This document shows positions 1 through 5,099 of a stretch of 8,156 nt of DNA, in pieces. The position numbers and the translations under genes are program-made. Each line of letters opens with the position of its first letter. The stretch's first letter is position 1. The DNA is from Nitriliruptoraceae bacterium. Its GTDB lineage: Bacteria > Actinomycetota > Nitriliruptoria > Nitriliruptorales > Nitriliruptoraceae. The notes under the pieces were generated by a model. It saw only the letters and a program-made list of their open reading frames with translations, searched no databases and was not told where the DNA came from. The stretch lies in NCBI GenBank assembly GCA_007125475.1, contig SLDB01000061.1:1-8156 (forward strand), in the 5' to 3' direction.

Positions 1-40
1 CCGCGTGAAGGGGGCAGTGGCGTGCCGCGGACCTTACCGA

Positions 41-61
41 CCGGTCCGGTGAGCCGGCCGG
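41..61 (-). terminator. Possible terminator hairpin after the radical SAM gene
   Basis: CCGG-T-CCGG (41-49) can pair with CCGGCCGG (54-61) around a TGAG loop, giving 8 base pairs with one bulged T. It lies two bases beyond the stop codon of the minus-strand radical SAM gene. No T-run follows on that strand, so it is at best a GC-hairpin terminator of the kind often seen in high-GC actinobacteria. CCGG is self-complementary and common here, so chance is possible. Confidence 0.35.
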
Positions 62-63
62 GG

Positions 64-1176
64 TCACAGCAGTCGCAGCTGTTCGCCGCGGGGTTCACCG
101 GCTGGCGGCGGCGTGGTGGGTGGGAGGCTGGCCTCGTCCCCGGCCGTGGCGGCGTGCGGTGGCGCGGGATCCGGTTGTCCGTGTGCACCTCGTGCCACCG
201 AACGGGGGTCGCGACTGCGAGCGCGCGTCGAGCGATGCGGTCCACCGGCGTCGGCGAGGAGTCGGTCCACGGTCGCGGCGATGCGGCGGCGATCCGATCG
301 CGGCGCGTAGGCGCCGCGGTAGGTGGCTGCCAGAGCGGCGGCCCGTTCGGGGTCGTGGTCGGCGAGGCGTTCGAGGAAGACCTCACGCACCCCGGGTCGC
401 AGGTGCAGCGGGATCGCGGTGACGCTGTCGGCACCCGCGGCGACGGCCTCCTCGATCACCGCACGGAGCTGGGCGACGCCGTCGCTGAGCCCGGGGATCA
501 CCGGGGCGAGGAACACGCCGGTGGGCACGCCGGCGTCGGCCAGCGCGGCCACGGTTTCGAGGCGTCGACGCGGGTGCGGGGTCCCGGGTTCGGTCACCCG
601 CCACACGGTGTCGTCGACGGTGGGGATGGACAGCGCGACGCTGGTGCACAACCCGGCGCGTGCGGCGTCGGCGAGGACGTCGAGGTCACGCAGCACCAGG
701 GTGCCCTTGGTGAGCACCGAGAACGGGTTCGCCGCCCCGGTCAGCGTCGTGACCACGCCCCGCGTGAGTCGGTAGCGGCCCTCGGCGCGCTGATAGGGGT
801 CGGTGTTCGTCCCGAGCGCGACCGCCTCCCCACGCCACCGCGGCGCGCGCAGTTCGGCACGCAGTCGCTCGACCGCGTTCACCTTCACCACGATGACGGA
901 CTCGAACTCGGTGGCGGGGTCGAGCTCCAACCACCGGTGTGAGGGACGGGCGAAGCAGTACGTGCAGGCGTGGGTGCACCCGCGGTAGGTGTTGATCGTC
1001 CACCGGAACGGCAGTGACGCGGCTTCGGGGACGTGGTTGAGCAGGCTCTTGGCCCGGACGTGGAGGAACTCGACACCGGCGAACTCCGGGTGGGTGACGC
1101 GTTCGCCGAGCCCGGGCAGCGGGGCCTCACCGTCGACCGTGGGCCATCTCAGCCGTGCCTGCGCCCTGGTCATCAT
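64..1176 (-). CDS. Rv2578c-family radical SAM protein (SplB-like, COG1533)
   Basis: This is a radical SAM enzyme of 370 residues. Seen: the [4Fe-4S]-binding signature C67-x3-C71-x2-C74 in the context YRGCTHACTYCFARPSH, preceded by LLNHVPEAASLPFRWTIN and followed by FESVIVVKVNAVE. These blocks are diagnostic of the actinobacterial Rv2578c family, which is related to SplB/COG1533. Known of the family: cysteine-bound iron-sulfur cluster and reductive cleavage of S-adenosylmethionine; the substrate is not established. The C-terminus has a Pro/Arg/Ala-rich linker of about 50 residues and ends in EQLRLL, a short hydrophobic end I recognise from homologues. The start is one of two adjacent ATGs (1176 or 1173) just behind an AGGGGGG purine run; the frame stays open to 1470, but the extra 98 residues are low-complexity and would run through the promoter. 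The gene is divergent from the SLH/Rpf-like gene. Its promoter carries a LexA-type SOS box, so a DNA-damage-linked role is inferred; photolyase-like activity is not shown. Confidence 0.9.
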   Translation of the reverse strand: MMTRAQARLRWPTVDGEAPLPGLGERVTHPEFAGVEFLHVRAKSLLNHVPEAASLPFRWTINTYRGCTHACTYCFARPSHRWLELDPATEFESVIVVKVNAVERLRAELRAPRWRGEAVALGTNTDPYQRAEGRYRLTRGVVTTLTGAANPFSVLTKGTLVLRDLDVLADAARAGLCTSVALSIPTVDDTVWRVTEPGTPHPRRRLETVAALADAGVPTGVFLAPVIPGLSDGVAQLRAVIEEAVAAGADSVTAIPLHLRPGVREVFLERLADHDPERAAALAATYRGAYAPRSDRRRIAATVDRLLADAGGPHRSTRARSRDPRSVARGAHGQPDPAPPHAATAGDEASLPPTTPPPAGEPRGEQLRLL

Positions 1177-1222
1177 CCCCCCTGCAGGTGCGGTCGGGCC
1201 CGTGGGTCGGCGTGTGCGATCG

Positions 1223-1252
1223 AGGCTAGCGAACAGGTGTTCGATCTGTCGA
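1223..1252 (-). promoter_or_regulatory. Candidate sigma-70-type promoter of the radical SAM gene
   Basis: Reading the minus strand, TCGACA (1252-1247; five of six match TTGACA) is followed by an 18-base spacer and TAGCCT (1228-1223; TAnnnT type). The predicted transcript would start near 1216, leaving about 40 bases of leader before the ATG at 1176. It is the best -35/-10 pair in the window and encloses the SOS box exactly in its spacer. Confidence 0.6.
1230..1243. promoter_or_regulatory. LexA-binding SOS box
   Basis: CGAACAGGTGTTCG is a perfect 5+4+5 inverted repeat of the form CGAAC-N4-GTTCG, matching the Gram-positive/mycobacterial SOS box (GAAC-N4-GTTC core; mycobacterial form TCGAAC-N4-GTTCGA, with one outer base different here). 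It occupies the spacer between -35 and -10 of the radical SAM promoter, 54 bases from the start codon, where LexA binding would block RNA polymerase. It is far (about 475 bases) from the start of the divergent SLH/Rpf-like gene, so the radical SAM gene is the likely target. Confidence 0.8.
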
Positions 1253-1407
1253 GACGCTCTGCGCTCTGGCCGCGCGACCTGCGCGCGAAATCTCCGTGAT
1301 CGATCCCGCCGACTGGCGCGGGAAACGCACGCGGCTCGCAGCGGTGACGGGACCGCGCCGGGCGCCGACACCGCCGCGCGGTTCGGGCCGCCGCTGATCG
1401 GCGTCGA

Positions 1408-1596
1408 GGTGGCCGTCAGGGCGGGATCCGCGCCGTTCGCGGTGCGCCGGCCGAGCGGGTGCGAGGCCACACAACCGGTGGGCTCCCGACGTTTCGGTGG
1501 CCGTCAGGGTTGCCTCGGATCCACGTGGTGAGCGCAGAACGCACATGGGACAGTGTCCGGGAGGGCAGGGAACCGTGCCCTCGGTGCCGTCAGGGG
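1408..1596 (+). repeat. Three spaced copies of a 13-14 base motif
   Basis: GGTGGCCGTCAGGG occurs exactly at 1408-1421 and 1496-1509. A third copy lacking one G, GGTGCCGTCAGGG, starts at 1583 and runs into a longer G tract. The spacings are 88 and 87 bases. The sequence between copies does not align apart from a GGATCC a few bases after the first two, so this is not a simple tandem duplication. They could be binding sites for a regulator of the downstream cell-wall gene, or chance in GC-rich DNA. Confidence 0.45.
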
Positions 1597-1614
1597 GGCG
1601 CCACCCTTCGCCCC
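1561..1614 (+). other. Two consecutive hairpins in the leader of the SLH/Rpf-like gene
   Basis: Hairpin 1 pairs GAGGGCA (1561-1567) with TGCCCTC (1576-1582), seven perfect pairs around an eight-base loop. Hairpin 2 pairs GGGGCG (1595-1600) with CGCCCC (1609-1614) around CCACCCTT. The two lie 104-158 bases before the GTG start. They could form a structured 5' leader or an upstream attenuator; no known riboswitch class is recognised. Confidence 0.4.
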
Positions 1615-1718
1615 TTGCCCCCACCGGGTGCGCCCCGTTCACGCGCCCCCGTTCGCCGACGCCGCCGTGCGTCCGCCGCCGATCCATTCGGCGCTCACAC
1701 GAACGACGGAGTTCCGCT

Positions 1719-2798
1719 GTGCGCATTCGCCCCCTGACCATCATCCTCGGGCTCGCCCTCGTGGCCACCCTCGGTGCCGCCACGCCGGCGCTCGCCCACC
1801 ACGTCGGGCCCTTCGAGGACGCCACCGACACCACCGCCGAGCGTGCCGTCATCGCGCTCGCCGAGGAACACCTCATCGACGGCTGCGACGAGGGGGAGTT
1901 CTGCCCGGCCGACACGGTCACCCGTGGCCAGCTCGCCTCGATCCTCACCGGCGTCCTCACCAACGGTGACGACGACGGGGAGCTCGATGTCGCCACCGAG
2001 CCTGACCACCTCGCCTCCGAGGGTGACGGCCCGGCGCGGTTCGACGACATCGAGGGCACCACCCACGAGGAGTCGATCACCTACCTCGCCGATCAGGGGA
2101 TGGTCCGGGGCTGCGACGACGGGGACTTCTGCCCGGAGGAGGCGGTGAGCCGGGGGCAGATGGCCACGCTCCTCGACGCCGTGTTCGCGTTCGACGAGAC
2201 CGACGGGGAGTTCTTCGACGACGCCGCCGGTGTGCACGGAGCGGCGATCGACCGACTCGCCGCCGCCGGGATCGCGGCCGGCTGCGGCGACCCGCTCACC
2301 CACTTCTGCACGACCGACGACGTCACCCGCGGACAGGCGGCGCTGTTCGTCGCCCGGGCACTCACCTTCGTCAGCACCGTCGAGCTCGCCCCCCTCGAGG
2401 AGCGTCGCGAGCGCCAGGCCGAGATCGACGCCCAGCGCGAAGCCGAGCGTCAGGCCGCCGAAGAGGCCGCCCGTCAGCAGGCCGAGGAAGAGGAGGCCGC
2501 ACGCCGGGCCGCCGAGGAAGAGGCGCAGCGCCAGGCGGAGCTCGAGAGCGACCCGCGCCTGCAGGACTTCCGCAACCTCGCCCAGTGCGAGTCGAACATG
2601 GATCAGCGGGCCTACAACCCGGCCGGCCCGTACTACGGCTACTTCCAGTTCGACAGCCGGACCTGGCAGAGCGTCGGGATGTCCGGTGACCCCCGGGACT
2701 ACTCGTGGGATGACCAGCTCGCCGCGGCGATGCGCCTGCACGACTCCCGAGGCTGGCAGCCCTGGCCGGCCTGCTCCAGCTACCTCGGACTGCGGTGA
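1719..2798 (+). CDS. Secreted SLH-repeat protein with Rpf/transglycosylase-like C-terminal domain
   Basis: A 359-residue exported protein predicted to act on the cell wall. The GTG start follows GGAG by seven bases and places a classical signal peptide at the N-terminus (residues 1-26, hydrophobic core LTIILGLALVATLGA, cut after ALA). Three SLH-like repeats follow, at about 31-80, 107-157 and 164-214. Each has a Cys pair (C56/C62, C132/C138, C189/C197) in the pattern GC..G.FCP...VTRGQ. Residues 222-278 are a charged Glu/Ala/Arg/Gln coiled coil, with a 13-base DNA repeat at 2481-2493 and 2511-2523. The last 80 residues resemble the Rpf/transglycosylase-like domain: LAQCES carries the expected catalytic Glu (E291), followed by YYGYFQFDSRTW and GWQPWPAC, with C290 and C352 placed for the family disulfide. 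Inferred role: wall-anchored peptidoglycan cleavage during growth or resuscitation. Domain calls are firm; the exact activity (Rpf versus another muralytic enzyme) is less so. It is separated from purS by a hairpin. Confidence 0.87.
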   Translation: MRIRPLTIILGLALVATLGAATPALAHHVGPFEDATDTTAERAVIALAEEHLIDGCDEGEFCPADTVTRGQLASILTGVLTNGDDDGELDVATEPDHLASEGDGPARFDDIEGTTHEESITYLADQGMVRGCDDGDFCPEEAVSRGQMATLLDAVFAFDETDGEFFDDAAGVHGAAIDRLAAAGIAAGCGDPLTHFCTTDDVTRGQAALFVARALTFVSTVELAPLEERRERQAEIDAQREAERQAAEEAARQQAEEEEAARRAAEEEAQRQAELESDPRLQDFRNLAQCESNMDQRAYNPAGPYYGYFQFDSRTWQSVGMSGDPRDYSWDDQLAAAMRLHDSRGWQPWPACSSYLGLR

Positions 2799-2821
2799 GG
2801 CCCGTCCGGCACGCGTGACGA

Positions 2822-2851
2822 CGTCGACCCCGGCCACGGCCGGGGTCGACG
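2822..2851 (+). terminator. Strong GC hairpin after the SLH/Rpf-like gene
   Basis: A 12-base arm GTCGACCCCGGC (2823-2834) pairs perfectly with GCCGGGGTCGAC (2839-2850) around a CACG loop; the flanking C/G at 2822/2851 adds a thirteenth pair. It starts 24 bases after the stop codon. There is no following T-run, so it would be a U-less intrinsic terminator. Its position between a cell-wall gene and the purine genes supports a transcription boundary. Confidence 0.65.
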
Positions 2852-2862
2852 CCGTCAGTGGC

Positions 2863-2868
2863 TACCCT
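2863..2868 (+). promoter_or_regulatory. Candidate -10 box for purS
   Basis: TACCCT in the context GGCTACCCTGCC fits the actinobacterial TAnnnT -10 pattern and ends 33 bases before the purS ATG. No clear -35 is seen; the expected -35 position overlaps the right arm of the preceding hairpin. The same arrangement recurs before purQ and purL. Confidence 0.45.
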
Positions 2869-2901
2869 GCCGGCGACCGCACCCCGTCCCCGGAGCCGGT
2901 G

Positions 2902-3165
2902 ATGCCCCGCGTCGCGATCGACGTCCTCCTCAAGCGCGAGATCCTGGACCCCCAGGGCCGTGCGGTCGAAGAGGCGCTGCCCGGCCTCGGCTTCGAGGGA
3001 GTGCGGGACGTGCGGATCGGCAAGCACCTCGAGCTCGAGGTCGACGCCGAGGGCGACGAGCTCGCCGAGCGCCTCGAGGAAGTCTGTGACGGCTTCCTCA
3101 CCAACCCGGTGATCGAGTCCTACACGTGGCGGGTGATCGGCGAGGACGAGCGTGCCGACGCCTGA
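2902..3165 (+). CDS. purS: Phosphoribosylformylglycinamidine synthase subunit PurS
   Basis: PurS is the small structural subunit of the three-part FGAM synthase in de novo purine synthesis; it bridges PurL and PurQ and helps deliver ammonia between them. The 87-residue length is normal for the family. Seen: an N-terminal strand MPRVAIDVLLKREILDPQGR, the GFEGVRDVRIGKHLELEVD segment, a helix, then the conserved end CDGFLTNPVIESYTWRV. The ATG at 2902 has GGAG six bases upstream; a GTG directly before it (2899) is an alternative adding one residue. The next gene on the same strand starts 29 bases after the stop, and purQ lies beyond it, so cotranscription is likely. Identification is secure from the motifs and from the presence of purQ and purL downstream. 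Confidence 0.95.
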   Translation: MPRVAIDVLLKREILDPQGRAVEEALPGLGFEGVRDVRIGKHLELEVDAEGDELAERLEEVCDGFLTNPVIESYTWRVIGEDERADA

Positions 3166-3194
3166 CACCGTCACCGCCGCCGCACGGGTCTGAC

Positions 3195-3977
3195 GTGGCC
3201 GACGAGGGTGACCCCCGTGGACCGCAGGGCGGCCGGCCCCCGTTGCCGCCGTTGCGCACCGACGGGCTCGAGACCCTCGAGGACGGCGAGCCGGTCCTGG
3301 CGCGGTGGTTCGTGCTGTCGATGATCGGCCTGGCCCTGGCGGCGGTCGCCGTCACGGTGTGGGGGTTCGCCTCGATCGACCGTGATCCGCTGTCGGCGGC
3401 CGAACGCCGGCCACCCGGTTCCGGCGAGGTCACGATCGAACGCGGTCGCGCCGAGCTCGCCGAGACCCGGGACGTCGAGCCGGGCCCCGGATGCATGCAG
3501 GGGATCCGGATCGTCGGGGACGACGGCTCCCGTGCCGCGGCGCGGGTCGCTGCCCGACAGGTGTGCGAACTCATCGACACCGGGGAGTTCGACGCCGTCC
3601 GGCAGGGCCTGGTCGAGTGGCTCGCCAACGACGGTCAGCTGCGCATCGCCACGTTCGAGCTCGCCGGGGTGGAGTCGTCGGCCCGCGTCGAGGACGAGCG
3701 GGTCGTGATCGAGCTCAACGCGAAGTTCCAGTTCGTCGACGCCGCGACCGCCGCCCCCGCGCTGGTGCACCAACTCGTCCTCCTCACCGACGAGGCCTGG
3801 CCCGGTGAGGTCGTCGGCGCCCGGACCGAGCTCGCGGCGGCGCGGTTGGAGGCCGAGGCGTGCCGGCACCTGGAGCACGAGGAGCTGCCCCGGGGCTGCG
3901 ACGACGTCGACGAGCTGCTGGCCGAACCCGACCCGTACGCCGATCTCGTCGAGGTGGGGTTCCGCGACGACCGGTGA
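3195..3977 (+). CDS. Uncharacterised single-pass membrane protein in the purS-purQ interval
   Basis: I do not recognise this 260-residue protein. Residues 1-37 are a charged, Pro/Gly-rich cytoplasmic tail; residues 38-60 (WFVLSMIGLALAAVAVTVWGFA) form one transmembrane helix; the remaining 200 residues would be outside the cell. That outer part has exactly four cysteines (C100, C124, C223, C235), enough for two disulfides, in the contexts GPGCMQGIRIVGDDG, ARQVCELIDTGEF, EACRHLEHEELP and RGCDDVD. It looks like alternating helices and strands. I see no HExxH, Walker or other catalytic motif. The start is uncertain: GTG at 3195 is chosen because it lies 29 bases after purS and the sequence becomes protein-like there, although the Shine-Dalgarno is weak; the frame is also open upstream through the end of purS. 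Codon use resembles its neighbours, with no sign of transfer. Its place between two FGAM synthase genes suggests cotranscription but not necessarily a shared function. Confidence 0.8.
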   Translation: MADEGDPRGPQGGRPPLPPLRTDGLETLEDGEPVLARWFVLSMIGLALAAVAVTVWGFASIDRDPLSAAERRPPGSGEVTIERGRAELAETRDVEPGPGCMQGIRIVGDDGSRAAARVAARQVCELIDTGEFDAVRQGLVEWLANDGQLRIATFELAGVESSARVEDERVVIELNAKFQFVDAATAAPALVHQLVLLTDEAWPGEVVGARTELAAARLEAEACRHLEHEELPRGCDDVDELLAEPDPYADLVEVGFRDDR

Positions 3978-3999
3978 CGGCGACGTCGGCGGTGGGCGC

Positions 4000-4005
4000 T
4001 ACCTT
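4000..4005 (+). promoter_or_regulatory. Candidate -10 box for purQ
   Basis: TACCTT in the context GCGCTACCTTCGGG, 28 bases before the purQ ATG, resembles the TACCCT box before purS and TACGCT before purL. No good -35 is visible: a GTGACG at 3974-3979 is 20 bases away, which is too long. It may give purQ an internal promoter in addition to read-through from purS. Confidence 0.4.
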
Positions 4006-4033
4006 CGGGTCCTCGCCGCAGGTGGAGGTCGTG

Positions 4034-4705
4034 ATGCGCGTCGGTGTGGTGACGTTCCCGGGGTCGCTCGACGACCACGACGCGCGCCTGGCCGTGGCCG
4101 CCTGCGGCCACGAGGACGTGCCGCTGTGGCACGCCGACGACGACCTCGCCGGCGTCGACGCCGTGATCGTCCCGGGGGGGTTCAGCTACGGCGACTACCT
4201 GCGGTGCGGTGCGGTGGCCCACCGGGCACCGATGATGCAGGCGGTCCGCCGGTTCGCCGACGGCGGCGGGCCGGTGCTCGGGATCTGCAACGGCTTCCAG
4301 GTGTTGTGCGAGGCCGGGATGCTGCCGGGCGCGTTGCTCCGGAACGCCGGGCTGCGGTTCGTGTGCCGCGACGTGGTGTGCGTCGTCGAGGCCGCCACGC
4401 CGTGGACCGCCGGGTACCAGGTCGGCGAGGAGATCGTGATCCCGGCCAAGCACGGCGAGGGTCGGTACCACGCCTCCGACGACGTCCTCGACGAGCTGGA
4501 GGGCACCGGCCGTGTCGTGCTGCGCTACGCGCCGGGGCACAACCCGAACGGTTCGGCGCGTGACATCGCCGGGGTGGCGAACGCCGCCGGCAACGTCGTC
4601 GGGGTGATGCCGCACCCCGAGCACGCCGTCGACGAGGCGCTGATCGGCGGCGTCGACGGCCGCGGCTTCTTCACCGACCTACGGGCGGGCGTCGCGGTCG
4701 GGTGA
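4034..4705 (+). CDS. purQ: Phosphoribosylformylglycinamidine synthase subunit PurQ (glutaminase)
   Basis: PurQ is the class I glutamine amidotransferase subunit of FGAM synthase; it hydrolyses glutamine to supply ammonia to PurL. The 223-residue length is normal. Seen: N-terminal RVGVVTFPGSLDDHD, the family-typical VPGGFSYGDYLRCGA, the nucleophile elbow GICNGFQ with Cys85, and the PHPEHA motif with His194 and Glu196 completing the catalytic triad. All catalytic residues are present. The ATG at 4034 has an excellent Shine-Dalgarno (GGTGGAGG, 4021-4028) five bases upstream. The gene follows the unknown membrane protein by 56 bases and ends facing a small minus-strand gene, with a hairpin in the 26-base gap between their stop codons. 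Confidence 0.97.
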   Translation: MRVGVVTFPGSLDDHDARLAVAACGHEDVPLWHADDDLAGVDAVIVPGGFSYGDYLRCGAVAHRAPMMQAVRRFADGGGPVLGICNGFQVLCEAGMLPGALLRNAGLRFVCRDVVCVVEAATPWTAGYQVGEEIVIPAKHGEGRYHASDDVLDELEGTGRVVLRYAPGHNPNGSARDIAGVANAAGNVVGVMPHPEHAVDEALIGGVDGRGFFTDLRAGVAVG

Positions 4706-4713
4706 CGACCCGT

Positions 4714-4731
4714 CCGTCGGAGCATCGACGG
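4714..4731. terminator. Bidirectional terminator-like hairpin between purQ and the small membrane gene
   Basis: CCGTCG (4714-4719) pairs perfectly with CGACGG (4726-4731) around a GAGCAT loop. It fills the gap between the two convergent stop codons (4703-4705 and 4732-4734), so it could end transcription from both sides. The stem is short and lacks a T-run. Confidence 0.45.
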
Positions 4732-4932
4732 TCAGCGCCCGACGAGCTCGGCCATGGGGTCGTCGGCGTCCGCCCGGCGCTGGGACCACAGCCAGGCCCA
4801 CAGCCCGAAGTGGGCGAGGATCCCGGCACTCATCACGGCGGCGGGGACCCACGCGCCCTGCGTCGCCAGCAGGATCGTGGCCACGAACGCGCACGCCACC
4901 AGGACGGCGCGGAGGATGTTCAGGGCGCGCAT
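4732..4932 (-). CDS. Small two-helix membrane protein of unknown function
   Basis: A 66-residue protein I cannot assign to a family. It has two hydrophobic segments, about residues 9-25 (AVLVACAFVATILLATQ) and 28-46 (WVPAAVMSAGILAHFGLWAWLW), then a charged cytoplasmic-type tail SQRRADADDPMAEL. The ATG at 4932 is well supported by GGGAGG five bases upstream; the frame is open further up to 5124 but that part is Arg/Pro-rich and would cover the promoter. It is encoded against the purine genes, convergent with purQ and divergent from purL. A TGTACGCT -10 candidate lies 69 bases upstream and the leader contains short tandem repeats. Being an isolated minus-strand gene with a strong ribosome site and a coherent two-helix profile argues that it is real. 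Confidence 0.75.
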   Translation of the reverse strand: MRALNILRAVLVACAFVATILLATQGAWVPAAVMSAGILAHFGLWAWLWSQRRADADDPMAELVGR

Positions 4933-4946
4933 CGTCGCCTCCCTGT

Positions 4947-4989
4947 GTGGTCCGGGGTGGTGGTCCGGGGTGTGTCGGCGGTGTGTCGG
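4947..4989. repeat. Adjacent 13-base and 11-base tandem repeats in a short leader
   Basis: GTGGTCCGGGGTG is repeated perfectly at 4947-4959 and 4960-4972. Overlapping the end of this, GTGTGTCGG occurs at 4970-4978 and 4981-4989 (period 11). On the minus strand these fall between the candidate -10 and the ribosome site of the small membrane gene, so they would lie in its mRNA leader. Confidence 0.7.
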
Positions 4990-5001
4990 TCTGGCACCCG
5001 C

Positions 5002-5007
5002 AGCGTA
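5002..5007 (-). promoter_or_regulatory. Candidate -10 box for the small membrane gene
   Basis: Read on the minus strand this is TACGCT preceded by TG (TGTACGCT), an extended -10 type. It lies 69 bases before the ATG at 4932 and would produce a leader of about 60 bases containing the tandem repeats. It is back-to-back with the purL -10 about 60 bases away. Confidence 0.45.
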
Positions 5008-5067
5008 CACGGGCCTCGCCGGTGGCACGCCGGCCGGGGTGGCCGTGGGGTGTCGCCGCGTCCGCAG

Positions 5068-5073
5068 TACGCT
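5068..5073 (+). promoter_or_regulatory. Candidate -10 box for purL
   Basis: TACGCT in the context AGTACGCTTCGG ends 26 bases before the purL ATG. Because a minus-strand gene and a hairpin separate purL from purQ, purL needs its own promoter, and this is the best candidate. No clear -35 is seen. The leader would be only about 20 bases long. Confidence 0.5.
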
Positions 5074-5099
5074 TCGGTCCCCCGCCGCCCCGCTCCGTG

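Larger units (their letters stand above)
1253..1718. other. Long GC-rich intergenic/leader region between divergent genes
   Basis: There is no convincing gene in this stretch; open frames on both strands translate to low-complexity Arg/Pro/Ala sequence. It contains no TA dinucleotide, so no TAnnnT -10 box for the downstream gene can lie here. It does contain three spaced copies of a GGTGGCCGTCAGGG-like motif, two stable hairpins and a good Shine-Dalgarno GGAG at 1708-1711, seven bases before the GTG at 1719. I looked for c-di-AMP (ydaO), c-di-GMP and cobalamin riboswitch cores and could not match any. Confidence 0.5.

Noticed and set aside
719..728. GAACGGGTTC as a second SOS box
   Set aside because: Its two half-sites are two bases apart instead of four, and it lies inside the radical SAM coding region.
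1177..1470. A 98-residue N-terminal extension of the radical SAM protein, open to 1470 on the minus strand
   Set aside because: It is low-complexity Arg/Ala/Pro sequence, has no ribosome site and would read through the -35, -10 and SOS box.
1497..1718. A 74-residue N-terminal extension of the SLH/Rpf-like protein
   Set aside because: It would bury the signal peptide, and the GTG at 1719 has its own GGAG at the right distance.
1500..1718. A c-di-AMP (ydaO) or other known riboswitch before the Rpf-like gene
   Set aside because: Only hairpins are seen; the conserved core segments expected for ydaO, c-di-GMP or cobalamin riboswitches could not be matched.
1695..2837. A 380-residue open frame on the minus strand covering the SLH/Rpf-like gene
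   Set aside because: It is a GC-bias shadow: the translation is Val/Gly/Glu-rich without domains, while the plus strand has a signal peptide and recognised motifs.
4947..5099. Extension of PurL upstream to 4947
   Set aside because: The added 51 residues are low-complexity, cross the tandem repeats and both divergent -10 boxes, and are not found in normal PurL N-termini.
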